Notes under the pieces: generated by a model | Database searches by the model: none | What the model was told of the DNA's origin: nothing | What the model saw: the letters and a program-made list of their open reading frames with translations, nothing else | In this document: positions 34,678-44,657 of the stretch, in pieces | Layout of the letters: every line of letters begins with the position of its first letter | Position numbering within the stretch: the first letter of the stretch is position 1 | Assembly: GCA_014529385.2 (NCBI GenBank) | Contig: CM043960.1 | Coordinates: 38,727,281 to 38,791,280, forward strand | From: Adiantum capillus-veneris | Lineage: Eukaryota > Streptophyta > Polypodiopsida > Polypodiales > Pteridaceae | Length of the DNA stretch: 64,000 bases | Direction of reading: 5' to 3' | Made by a program: the position numbers and the translations under genes

Positions 34678-35268
34678 CTAGTTTGGTCGAAGTGAGGTAT
34701 CTGATTGGTTTACCTTGTTGAGTTTAACCGCATAAATTTGCTGACCCTTCCTTAGTCCCTTCAAAAGTCTGCTAGCCTTAACTAGAGTAGCCCTAGGTCT
34801 CCCATTTTCCCCCTGGATTAAGGCTTCATTACCCAAGTTATCTGTAAAGGTAAAATTCCCCTGTGCACAATGTATGTGGGCCCTATTTTGCTTTAGCAAG
34901 TCCATCCCTAGTATCCCATCAAAGAATCCTAAGGGTAAGGTTCGAAATTGGGCAGAAGTTGGCTGTCCCCCTAGATCAAAGTCGATTTTTCCTGCAGAGT
35001 GTTGAGATATTACCTCCTTGCCGTTTGCTAACTCAACAACTAGCTTGCTTGCTGGATACTTATCTGGCTTTAGCTTCCTCATGCATCTGGGTGAAAGAAA
35101 TGAAAGAGTACTACCACAATCTATAAGGAAGTTAACTTGTTCACCTCTGAGAGATCCTGGCGTATGAATGACTGCGTTGCTCGCAACCATTGGGATTGTC
35201 AATTGCAGCATGTAGGGTTGCTCTCTCCACTGCTTCATCACCCACAGTTGGTTGTACCACTGCGGCAT
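34678..35268 (-). pseudogene. Retropepsin-type protease (chromovirus)
   Basis: The active-site loop is FLIDCGSTLSFLS, with Cys in place of Ser/Thr in the D-S/T-G triad, and the C-terminal motif is GILGMDLL. A TAG at 34678-34680 separates it from RT in the same frame. Gag lies in another phase, so a frame change is needed between 35315 and 35268. The true start cannot be fixed because the domain is normally made as part of a polyprotein. Confidence 0.75.
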
Positions 35269-35314
35269 TCACTCTGGTGGTAGCCCCACGCCCTCGCCCT
35301 CTGTTCATCCTTCC

Positions 35315-36130
35315 TCATCCTCCTCTTCCATTAGCTTGGCCACGCCCACGGGTATTCAAGGGTATGGCATTGGCGTTGGTTGCCTGAATGTTCCTGGGGC
35401 AATTGGATCTGTAATGTCCATGCTCGCCGCAACCATAGCATCGAACATCAAGGAATTCCCTGGTTGTGGTGGTAGCCACAATAGGGCACTGGTTATATGC
35501 TTGGTTGGCTGGTCTGTTATCCCAAGTAGTGGTCCTTGCCCTCTTTGCCCAATGATTCCTTCTGTTCTGATTAGCCTTTTGTACTTCGAGAGCTAGAGGT
35601 TTGGCTCTCAACAAGGCATCCTGAAGCGTCGTCGGCCTGAGAGCTTCCAACCGAGTATTCAGGGGATCGATTAGTCCTTGGCAGAACCTTGCCACCTGTT
35701 GTTCCAAGGTCATCTTAGGAGTATATCTCCAAAGAGTGACAAACTTTGCATAGTATTCTTTGACAGATGAATTCAGCTGCCGAAGTGAAAAGAATTCATT
35801 CATCCTCAAGGTTCTATAGGCAAGTGGTAAATAACGCCCCATTATTGCAGCTTTGATGTCTTCCCAGGACTGGGAAGATCCCTTAATATCCATGTCTCTG
35901 CAATGTTGCTTCCACCATATCTTGGCATCGCCAGTCAAGCGGAACATCGCAAGCATGGTCTGATTTACGGGTTGGGTCCCCGCAGCTTCAAAGTAATCGT
36001 CCATGGCTTCCATCCATACTTCCCCATCTCTCCCCACATTTGCCCCCTCGTCCTTAAAGATCGGAGGTTGGGCTTGCTTAAGGAGGAGCTTCTTCTCTTG
36101 CACTGCCGAGTACAGAGCAACAGGCAGTAC
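35315..36130 (-). CDS. gag: Gag with one zinc knuckle (chromovirus)
   Basis: The open frame begins after a stop near 36130 and has no ATG near its start. The Gag domain runs from about WMEAMDDYFEAAG to ARFCQGLIDPLN, with the conserved DAKIWWKQH. A canonical CCHC knuckle (CYGCGEHGHYRSNC) is near the C terminus. It lacks the N-terminal part expected of a chromovirus Gag. An unrelated leader ORF and a poly(A)-like signal occupy the preceding 800 bp, so the N terminus may have been replaced. Confidence 0.82.
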   Translation of the reverse strand, partial: VLPVALYSAVQEKKLLLKQAQPPIFKDEGANVGRDGEVWMEAMDDYFEAAGTQPVNQTMLAMFRLTGDAKIWWKQHCRDMDIKGSSQSWEDIKAAIMGRYLPLAYRTLRMNEFFSLRQLNSSVKEYYAKFVTLWRYTPKMTLEQQVARFCQGLIDPLNTRLEALRPTTLQDALLRAKPLALEVQKANQNRRNHWAKRARTTTWDNRPANQAYNQCPIVATTTTREFLDVRCYGCGEHGHYRSNCPRNIQATNANAIPLNTRGRGQANGRGG

Positions 36131-36282
36131 CTACATGGATTATACGAATTCTTGATACATTACTTGGATTTCAAAATAGACACGAGACTTTGAATAAATT
36201 TCAAGATTCTACTCTGTCAAGAGACAGAGATTCAGAGACAAAAAGCACTTTATTGATGAAAATTTATTACAATTGAAACCCC

Positions 36283-36864
36283 TCAAGGTTTAGGATAACT
36301 GATGATCAGCTTATTACATGGCTTTATGGATTGCGTATAAAATACGCCTAGGAGATGGTATTGACATGATGTACCTACTTCATTTGTGTAATAGTTTCTA
36401 TACTCATTCTTGAGTGGATAATAAACTAAGATATTGGGCCGGAGCTCTGCTTTCAGTAATCCAAAGGTTTTGACTCGGTTCGCTGGGATCACATTGGTGA
36501 CCTTCTCCAAGAGCCAGTCGTTGATGGTTTGATTGGAATAGTTTGAAACAGTCTGGTCCAATCGTGTAGGCACCAAATACAATATCTCTATTACTCTCAA
36601 CTCTTCTCCCCAACGTATCTTCTTCAAGTCGGTAGCCAAGCATCCTAGCTTCCGAGCGTTGATGTAGTAAACCCCTCCTGGAAATGTCCAATCAAGTTCC
36701 AATCCTCTATCAATGCGAGTGGAGTGTGGCGTATAAGCCTTCAATAGTATCTCCATGACATCTCGCCTGAACTGGTAAACTGGGGATCTTCGAGCTTGCT
36801 CATAAATAAGCTCAAACACTTGGAACTTCTGATATTCGAGCACGAGGTCTTCCTGCAACACCAA
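36283..36864 (-). pseudogene. Extra ORF between PBS and gag, possibly a captured host-gene exon
   Basis: It is an open frame of up to 193 codons with no ATG at its start. An exon-like start is more likely: GGTGTTGCAG followed by GAAGACCTCG near 36853 looks like a 3' splice site. The product is a globular-looking sequence (ELDWTFPGGVYYIN, RVIEILYLVPTRLD, PNILVYYPLKNEYRNYY) with no recognised retroelement domain. On the same strand an AATAAA string lies about 30 bp after the stop. The composition suggests a host gene's last exon and 3' UTR picked up by the element. The function is unknown. Confidence 0.45.
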
Positions 36865-36950
36865 TGCAAGGAATTCGGATCAACTACCTATATACTTTCA
36901 GTTCCTTTTAAATGTTCAAACAATACGACTTTATTTCCCAACCTAACCTA

Positions 36951-36963
36951 GGCTCTAATACCA
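36951..36963 (-). other. Primer binding site, initiator-Met tRNA (chromovirus)
   Basis: The minus strand reads TGGTATTAGAGCC, two bases inside the 5' LTR end, matching the usual plant iMet PBS TGGTATCAGAGCC with one change. Confidence 0.85.
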
Positions 36964-36965
36964 GG

Positions 36966-39705
36966 TGTGAGGTCCCCACCCCGCCGTTTCCAATGGCGGA
37001 TCTGATGGTGAACCCGGTGGCCACTAGATCTATTGCGGAAGCAAACAAAATGGTTCAGAGTTCCACTAGCGGACGATCCCTCATCACAAAGTGAGTAGAG
37101 TTCGAGCCTACTAGCAGGGAGATCTAGCTCCACCTCGCAGGGGAAGCGTACTTGAACTATCTAGCGATCCTAAGACCCACCTTCCAACAGGAGAGAAGCC
37201 TCGAGTGCCTTTTTCCCCATGTTTCAGAGGCACATACTCTCAAGACTTCCCCGCTCTAGGGGCGATGAGCATTACTAATATCGAGTAAGCACTATGGGGA
37301 CAGAGAGTTCTCGACCAATCGGGACCACCCATCTCGTAGGCATTGGCAACCTGAGCCAAGCCCCCACTTTCCACCCCCACACTCACACTTCCTCGTGTGA
37401 CCTAATTACTACCACAAAGGTTGTTCAACATAGATATTCCTTGTTTAATTCCGAATCACATGGTTCGTTAAGACAGCACTTCAACCAGTATTGCAAACAA
37501 CACCAAGACAGAATTCTAGTAAAAATTCTACTCAAACTTATTCATAAAAGTTCCAATGTTCTGGAGGTACAACATCCCCCCTCCAGCGAGAGTTCACTCC
37601 TCCCGTCGTCGCCTAGCTGCCCATACAACTAGGTATGTCCACTGCATAGAAAGCACGTAATGGACACTCCCACCGCATAGAAAGCAAGACGTGGGTTCCC
37701 ACCGCATAGAAAGCAAGTCGTGGATTCAAGAGCCCTAACGAGGAACTCTACCTCCTGTGATCAGTAGGGGGGTCAGGACTGATTCAACATTGGAAATAAA
37801 ATGAACATGCCGAGCTAAATTTTCCCTAGCAGACATTCTTTCCTACTCCAAACAACATACCCATCAATCATTTCTTTCCTACTTCTAACACTTAATGTAT
37901 AATGAATTTAATGCCGAGGTTTCCGTCGGATTTCTCCAACATGTTCGGGAATATGTTCATTCCTAACTATCGTATGCAATGTTAATTTAAACAACTTGAA
38001 TAAAAATATGATCTACCTCTTCCACTTCTTCATCGATGGCCTGTGAGATGGCCGGTATTTGTTCCTCCATCGGAGCTTTCCCCTTTCCGTTGACATTACT
38101 CGTTCCTGCCTCGCGATCGTGGGCACCACCGAAGCGCGTCCTCTTAACCGGGGCCATTTCTCACTACTTTAAATGATTAGCTTGGAGAAAGAGCTAAGGT
38201 TCGCAAGCATCATAACAGTCCAACGGATAGATTAGTGACATCAATTAATTTCTCTATATGAGAGGTCTAGATTTCTTTCATAAAGCAATCATTAAGGATG
38301 GCACATAATCCTATGGGAACCTGCTCTAAAGATAATTACTCGGCTTACGTGATTAAGAATAGTAGGATCTCACTAATGGAATTACCAGAGAGATGAATTA
38401 AGTATGATTAATCTCCTTCCTAGCAACAAGATGATGCAGATTTATCTTATGCATACGTGTGAGGAAAGTCAACTCGTAGAGACTTAATGACAGATTAGTT
38501 TTTCCTTAATTACACCTTCATGCATAAAGGAAATGAATTTAATTTAGTCACAGTATTAATTGGTGATAAAAAAAGTGATTCTCTTAAATCTACACAATTA
38601 CCGGCTTGTCGATTAATACTATGCTACCTAGAGAGAGAAAATTCTAATAATCATGCACTAATCATTAATTGACAGTGAAGAATGGCTTGATAATTCAGCT
38701 ATGGAATGGTGATTACATAATAGATTATGAATAAGGAGAATTTAAAGAGTAGTCATAGAGAATTTCGACTAGGGATAAGCATTATGGACGAGGAATTTAG
38801 ATGGCGATGAAAAGAATTTACAGATGGCATTAATTAAACCGTGGTTACCGTGATTAAGGGCTGATAATCTTCTCGATTCTCTGATCTAATCGAGCTTCTT
38901 GAGGCGAGAATTCGGCAGCATGTCCCTCCTTGCTTCTCCTTCAAAAAGTGTGTGAACCGACAGCACCTTCCCAGTGTGTGTAGGTGTGTGTGTATGCACT
39001 GTGTGTGTGTGTGAGCATAAGTGTGTATGTGTGTGTGTGTGTGTGTGTGTGCAGGTCTTTAAATAGGCTCCTAAAGGCTAAAAATAGATCTGTGTTGCTA
39101 ATTGCATATGGGAGCTTCTCCAGTTAAGCATGGCAAGTCCAGTTCCCTGCCCACCAAGTGTCAGGTTGGCTTGGTTAACTGGTTCTGAGACTGAGTTGCT
39201 GGCTTGGCAGCTTTCCCAAGACTCCCACAAAGCAAGAGGGCGCCCCCTAGCTGCTAAAGCTGGTCTGGAGTGGGCTTGAACTTGTTCCCACACAGCCTCG
39301 GGCCCTCGGTACCTCCCCGGACAATTTTTAGGAAAATTGGTTCTAGGCATACGGATCGGATTTTGATGTCGAAAGTTCCTATACAAAGCTCTAACTAAGA
39401 CGTACTGGCTCGAGTACCTGCCATATTTAGCAGCCCCCGGGGTCCAAAAATGCATTTTTCTCAAACTCGGGGTACGGGTGCAGTTTTTCGAGATGATCAA
39501 TACTGGACGGGTCGGGTGACCAAAAACTTACTATTTCTGGAATTTTTTTTCAAAAATTATTTTTATTCATATTTCGAAGCTTTAAAACATTCTAAACATC
39601 ATGGAACTGACAGAATTTGAAAAACTGCTAAAAATAGTGACTTTTTCAATTATGTTCATTTCATGGTACAATGGTGCTCATTTGATCGGGGTCAGAGACC
39701 TTACA
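36966..39705 (-). repeat. 5' LTR of the chromovirus (2,740 bp)
   Basis: It is the same unit as 29080-31847, with three instead of four minisatellite units and a longer GT repeat (about 39001-39052). A TATTTAAAG TATA-like string near 39055-39066 on the minus strand is the likely promoter. ORFs read through it are not conserved genes. Confidence 0.9.
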
Positions 39706-39717
39706 CCTATCTCTCTC

Positions 39718-39790
<73 letters not shown>

Positions 39791-39862
39791 ATATATATAT
39801 ATCACTCTCTTTCTCTCTCTCTCTCTCTCTATTTTCTATCTCTTAATTTCTCTCTCTCTCTA

Positions 39863-39960
<98 letters not shown>

Positions 39961-40015
39961 CTACTTCCCTATCTCTCTACGTAATGATCGAACGAGCGAC
40001 TGAGCTAGGGAGAAA
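39706..40015. repeat. (CT)n microsatellite, continuation of the block at 28160-29079
   Basis: Nearly pure CT runs at 39709-39785 and about 39863-39954, with a short TA run at 39788-39801. It begins with the CCTAT target duplication of the chromovirus. Confidence 0.95.
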
Positions 40016-40177
40016 ATGAACGCCCACGACTGCGGAGGCCAGACTACACAACATTGGCAGAGGCTGCATCAGACGATCCAGGTCACTTTGGCTCGACATG
40101 CACAACAACCGATCAAACTACTGACCATGGAGGAGATTGATGAGGTCTGCCATCGACAGATGCTGGATCTCCTATGA
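40016..40177 (+). CDS. Short ORF, possible terminal exon, function unknown
   Basis: A 53-codon ORF begins MNAHDCGGQ and ends MLDLL followed by a TGA. Amino-acid use (TMEEIDEVCHRQ) looks protein-like. About 200 bp of T-rich, 3'-UTR-like sequence follows. It could be the last exon of a transposase or host gene now separated from its upstream part by microsatellites. No family was recognised. Confidence 0.25.
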   Translation: MNAHDCGGQTTQHWQRLHQTIQVTLARHAQQPIKLLTMEEIDEVCHRQMLDLL

Positions 40178-40399
40178 TCTACCTATCCCAGCTAGCTGTT
40201 TTAGTTGCTTAGTCCACACCCAGCAGTTTAGGATTCCATAATATTTTATTTTGTCATTTTGTCATCTTGTTATTCTGACTTTGTATCAGTCTACCACATT
40301 GTAACTTTCTGGTCTCATAGGTCACTTTGGCCTTTTGAAGAGTTAATATAACATTTCATTTCATTTCTTTCTTTAATTTTAATTTTTTACGCAAACCAT

Positions 40400-40402
<3 letters not shown>

Positions 40403-40477
<75 letters not shown>

Positions 40478-40595
40478 TTAATTTCCTACGCACATTTTCC
40501 TCCCTCTATCTCTCTCTTTAATTTCCTACACGCACACACACTTCTCTCTTTCTCTCTGTCTCTATCTCTCTCTTTAATTTCCTACACGCACACAC

Positions 40596-40683
<88 letters not shown>

Positions 40684-40823
40684 TACACAAACACACACAC
40701 ACCCACCGCTCTCTCTCTCTCTTTCCTACATACACACACACACACACCGCTCTCTCTCTCTATCTCTTTCCTACACACACACACACACGATGTGGAGAGA
40801 GAGAGAGGGGGGGGGGGGGGGAG
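40403..40823. repeat. Compound microsatellites: (CT)n, (CA)n and a poly-G run
   Basis: CT runs are at about 40403-40474 and 40601-40678. Repeats of CTTTAATTTCCTACACGCACACACACTTCTC type lie at 40510-40600, CA runs at 40685-40788, and a 15-G run near 40808-40822. Confidence 0.9.
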
Positions 40824-40929
40824 AGTGCCATAATACCTGCTGCGCAGGTTTCGACCAAGATCTGAGAACGCGCACGTTGAGGGCGAAAATGGCCCCTGCG
40901 CGCGGGTTCGGCTTTTTTCCCCCCAAATT

Positions 40930-41066
40930 TTTAGCGTCGATATGTCCATCGATATACGCATGGAAAACTTTACCTTTCTACGCGTATTTCCACGGACATA
41001 TCGACGCGCATATCGATGGAGTGTAAGAACGTCGATATGGACGTGGAAAGGTACGGGCGTCGATAT
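40930..41066. repeat. Cluster of CGATAT motifs with inverted pairs at the copia target site
   Basis: GCGTCGATATGTCC near 40935 is matched by its exact reverse complement about 60 bp downstream, and CCATCGATATACGC by a near-exact complement just after. Further GTCGATAT strings occur near 41031 and 41060. The copia element inserted at one of them. Confidence 0.6.
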
Positions 41067-41258
41067 TGTTGGGGTATAAAGCCCAATGTGGTCGCCCAGG
41101 TAAGTGGGCGGGCCGCCAGGTATGTACACATATTCTTTTGTAAAAACCTAATAAGACCTCACTATGCTCTACACATTACAGTAGAGCAAGTTCACCATAT
41201 CGTCGTGCTCTTCTTCTCGCACTCTCTCTCGCGTCGCACTTCCGCTCGTACTCCTTCA
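41067..41258 (+). repeat. 5' LTR of the copia element
   Basis: 192 bp, TGTTGGGG...CTTCA. It is very short for a copia element of this size. Confidence 0.95.
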
Positions 41259-41260
41259 AC

Positions 41261-41274
41261 TGGTATCAAAGCTC
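41261..41274 (+). other. Primer binding site, initiator-Met tRNA (copia)
   Basis: TGGTATCAAAGCTC starts two bases after the LTR and matches the plant iMet PBS with one change. Confidence 0.85.
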
Positions 41275-42356
41275 AGATCAAGGCTCGGGGCAGCACTGCA
41301 GGAGGCTAGAGTCACCAACTCAGATTGGAGTGAAATTCGATAGGCGAAGACACGGCCCCAAATCCTGTGGGACGGCTCGAAGGGCTCGGTGTTGTCAGAA
41401 TTTCATTCTGAGGTCATATCGGTCACCGTTCGACTTCGACAAAGGTCTGCGCATGCCATTTTCGACTACGTGGTCTCGGCGGGTGCAGATCCGACTCTGC
41501 AAATTTGGGGTGTTCGGCCTACGACTGCAGGTGCTGAGGATATCGACACTCCCAGAGTGTTGATTTGTGGTTGTCTACACATCGAAGGACGGCTCACAGT
41601 TCTTGGAGGTGTGTCACATACGACACGGGCGCATCTACACACAGACTGTAGACGACATCCACTAGTTCATCAGGTAGCTTGTGTTTGCTGCTTGATATTC
41701 CAGATTTCATCCTGACATTGCAGGTACTTCCACATGGGATGTATTGTCAGAGATGATGTATGTTTGTTGAGGGTTTACTGGCTGTGAGTCACGCAGCAAA
41801 CAACCGCCACATCGGTTACAGCATATAGTGGGAAATTTGTGGATGTATGACTTTGTGGGAAGTCTATGTACTGTCAGATTTATTGCAGCCTTTTTTGAGG
41901 GTCGAGTGAGGTTTTATTGAGCTGGGGGATTCTCGAATGTTGAGATCCTTTCGGTGATACAGGTCTTGGAGCGATCCCTCGAGCACCCTTAGATAGGCAG
42001 CTAAGATGTATTGACTGTGAGTTAGACAGTTGGGATTGCATCTTTGCTTTACTGCCGTTGAGGCATTGTCGCAGTCTATGCTTATAGGACAGTGACAGGA
42101 CAGTGAGAGACAGTACAGGTGCAGGACAGGTTTACCCGCAGCTTACAGTGTCAGAGAGACAGTGTTTTTTGAGCTGTTTTTTGGTCTGTTTTTTAGTACA
42201 CCAGAACCATTTTACAAAGGAGACTCTGCCGAAATTTATGCAGAATCTGAAGCTTTCTTGGTTCATTTGACAGGTCGATATTGGTTTAGAGGTCAGTTTA
42301 CAGGGGAAACTCTGCCGAATTTTTCCCAGGAAAGTAAACCATTGTGAAGCGTAGCT
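41275..42356 (+). other. Long untranslated leader of the copia element
   Basis: No supported ORF. Short repeated GACAGTGA/GGACAG strings occur near 42080-42160. It is GC-richer than the flanks and may hold packaging signals, which is inferred from position only. Confidence 0.5.
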
Positions 42357-43448
42357 ATGGCTGGATCACAGGACACTGCTCTTTACAATATCAAGAAGCT
42401 GGATGGAACCAATTTCCCATTGTGGAAGCAGCAGATTTGGCACGTGTTGGTACAAAAGAAGCAGATAAAACCTATAAAGCTCAAGGGGATAAAACCAGAA
42501 GATATGGACGAAGATGAATGGAGCGAAATGGATGAATTGGCACTTTCTACCATTATGCTGACTTTGGCAGAAAGCGTTTACTTCAATGTAGCAGACGAGA
42601 TGTCGGCTTATCAAGCATGGTTAAAGCTGAGTGATCTTTATGAGAAGCAGAGTGCAGCTTCACAGGTATACTGGCTTAAGAAGCTTATTGACTTGAAGAT
42701 GAAAGAAGGGACACCTATGTCCAATCATCTGAATGAATTCAACACAATCTATAGTCAGTTGTCAGCTCAAGGTGTCAAGTTTGATGAACCTGTTAGAGCT
42801 ATGTTCCTGTTGATCACATTGCCGGAAAGTCGGGACACTTTTCGCACAGCTTTGAGTAATTCTGCACCTCCAGATGGTTTGAACATAGCAGGTGTAGAAG
42901 GAAGTCTGCTTACTGAAGAAACCAATAGAAAGACAATGGACAAAGGCAAAGGAACAGCCTTAGTTGTCAGGGGAAGGACCAAAGAAAAGTACAAAGGTGG
43001 AAAGAGGAATCAGTCTCGTAGCAAGTCCCGCAGTGCTAAAGGCAAGAGTGACATAGAATGCTACCATTGTGGCAAGAAGGGTCACATGAAAAGAGACTGC
43101 AGAGAATGGAAAGCAGAAAAAGGCAAAGAGAAAGCTGAAGACCATGGTGAGAAGAACAAGTCCTCAGTGAAGATTCAAGAAATAAATGTGACAAACACTG
43201 TTGCAGAGGATGACAGTCTAGTGTCAGGAGACATCTACTTCTTGAAGAATACAATGGACTCAGCTCTTCTTACAGCATCTGATGGAAATGCACTGAGTGA
43301 CTGGATTATAGACTCAGGGGCATCACTTCATGTGTCTCCAAACAAGGAGTGGTTTACCTCTTATGTGACCACTAAAGATCATGTTCGGCTAGGCAATGGG
43401 CAGACATGTGAGATCTTAGGTGTTGGAGATGTTCAATTCAAGTTTTAG
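42357..43448 (+). CDS. gag: Copia Gag and protease start
   Basis: It starts at ATG 42357 (MAGSQDTALYNIKKLDG). The UBN2-type Gag domain carries FPLWKQQIW and AWLKLSDLYEKQ and spans about residues 15-190. One CCHC zinc knuckle (CYHCGKKGHMKRDC) lies at about residue 235. The protease follows with WIIDSGASLHVS (Asp codon 43311-43313). A TAG at 43446, in frame with the rest of pol, cuts the protease domain. Gln (CAG) would fit there. Gag forms the particle, and the protease would process Gag-Pol. Confidence 0.93.
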   Translation: MAGSQDTALYNIKKLDGTNFPLWKQQIWHVLVQKKQIKPIKLKGIKPEDMDEDEWSEMDELALSTIMLTLAESVYFNVADEMSAYQAWLKLSDLYEKQSAASQVYWLKKLIDLKMKEGTPMSNHLNEFNTIYSQLSAQGVKFDEPVRAMFLLITLPESRDTFRTALSNSAPPDGLNIAGVEGSLLTEETNRKTMDKGKGTALVVRGRTKEKYKGGKRNQSRSKSRSAKGKSDIECYHCGKKGHMKRDCREWKAEKGKEKAEDHGEKNKSSVKIQEINVTNTVAEDDSLVSGDIYFLKNTMDSALLTASDGNALSDWIIDSGASLHVSPNKEWFTSYVTTKDHVRLGNGQTCEILGVGDVQFKF

Positions 43449-44657
43449 AATGGCTCTTCTTTCACGCTGAAGAATGTGAGACATGTTCCCGCAATTACAA
43501 AGAGCTTGATTAGCACAGGTTTACTTGATGATGCTGGATACGTCACCACTTTTGGACAGAACATGTGGAAGATATCCAAGGGTTCTATGACAGTAGCACA
43601 TGGAGTAAAGTCTGGAGGACTTTACATGATTTATGTATCAAATGTCTCTGAAAATGTAATCAATGTAACCGAGCAGCCGAACGTTTCTTTGTGGCATAGC
43701 CGGTTAGGACATATGTCCAAGAAGGGAATGGAAATCTTGTCTCGTTTTGGTTATTTGCCTGGCTTTTCATTTAATGATTTTGAATTCTGTGAACATTGTC
43801 TGCATGGTAAGCAAACACAGCAGCCACAAAAGCATAGAAGCAGTAGAAGAGATACACAATTGGCACTTGTTCATAGTGATTTGTGTGGACCTATGCCTAA
43901 CCTATCTCTAGGGGGAGCTTCTTACTTTGTGACATTTATAGATTATTACTCGAGGAAAGTATGGGTTTACTTTCTTAAGCACAAGGATGAAGCGTTTAGT
44001 GTTTTCAAAACGTTTGTGACACTTGTGGAGAATCAGAGTGGCAAGAAGCTTAAATGCTTTCGCACTGACAATGGTGGAGAGTATGTTTCAAAGGCCTTTC
44101 AGGACTTTTGTGAGTCAAAAGGTATAAAACGTGAACTTACTGCTCCTTACAATCCTCCTCAAAATGGTGTTGCTGAGAGGATGAATAGGACCATACAAGA
44201 GAAGGTCAGAAGTATGTTGTCTAATGCACATCTGCCAAATGGGTTTTGGGCTGAAGCTGTATCAATAGCTGTTCATCTTGTAAATAGATCTCCTAGCAAT
44301 GTTTTGCAGAAGGATTCAGTGCCAGAGATGGTATGGTCAGGCAAAATGCCCTCATACAAGCATCTCAGAGTCTTTGGCTGTGAGGCATATACTCACGTTC
44401 CAAAGGAATTTAGGAACAAACTTGAGCCAAAGAGTAGAAAGTGCATCTTTTTAGGCTATGGTAATTCTGGTGAGATGGGGTACAGACTTTGGGATCCCGA
44501 ATCCAGAAAGGTTGTCCGCAGCAATGATGTTCACTTTAATGAATCCAAATATCATTCTAAACCAGAGAGGGTTGAGGAGATTAGAAGAGTTGTCTTCCAA
44601 GAAGATGGACCTGCACGTGCAAGACAAAATGTTAGGGCTCAAGAGGAGCAAGGATAG
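43449..44657 (+). CDS. pol: Copia integrase
   Basis: The same frame after TAG 43446 holds the protease C terminus and then integrase. The HHCC finger is LWHSRLGH ... CEHCLHGK. The DDE core is at LVHSDLCGPM, FRTDNGGEYVS and PPQNGVAERMNRT. A copia-type C-terminal region (HLRVFGCEAYTHVPKE, RKCIFLGYG) follows. The piece ends at a TAG at 44655 in a Gln-rich linker before RT. It inserts cDNA into chromosomal DNA. Confidence 0.93.
   Translation, partial: NGSSFTLKNVRHVPAITKSLISTGLLDDAGYVTTFGQNMWKISKGSMTVAHGVKSGGLYMIYVSNVSENVINVTEQPNVSLWHSRLGHMSKKGMEILSRFGYLPGFSFNDFEFCEHCLHGKQTQQPQKHRSSRRDTQLALVHSDLCGPMPNLSLGGASYFVTFIDYYSRKVWVYFLKHKDEAFSVFKTFVTLVENQSGKKLKCFRTDNGGEYVSKAFQDFCESKGIKRELTAPYNPPQNGVAERMNRTIQEKVRSMLSNAHLPNGFWAEAVSIAVHLVNRSPSNVLQKDSVPEMVWSGKMPSYKHLRVFGCEAYTHVPKEFRNKLEPKSRKCIFLGYGNSGEMGYRLWDPESRKVVRSNDVHFNESKYHSKPERVEEIRRVVFQEDGPARARQNVRAQEEQG

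Larger units (their letters stand above)
29080..39705 (-). mobile_element. Complete chromovirus (Ty3/gypsy with chromodomain)
   Basis: LTRs at 29080-31847 and 36966-39705 flank a 5.1-kb internal region read on the minus strand. The order is PBS, a leader ORF, gag, protease, RT/RNase H, integrase and chromodomain. Perfect 5-bp target duplications CCTAT lie at 29075-29079 and 39706-39710. The LTRs differ by roughly 1-2% by eye plus one 28-bp repeat unit. The target was a CT microsatellite. Four in-frame stops and one frame change make the copy non-autonomous now. Confidence 0.92.
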
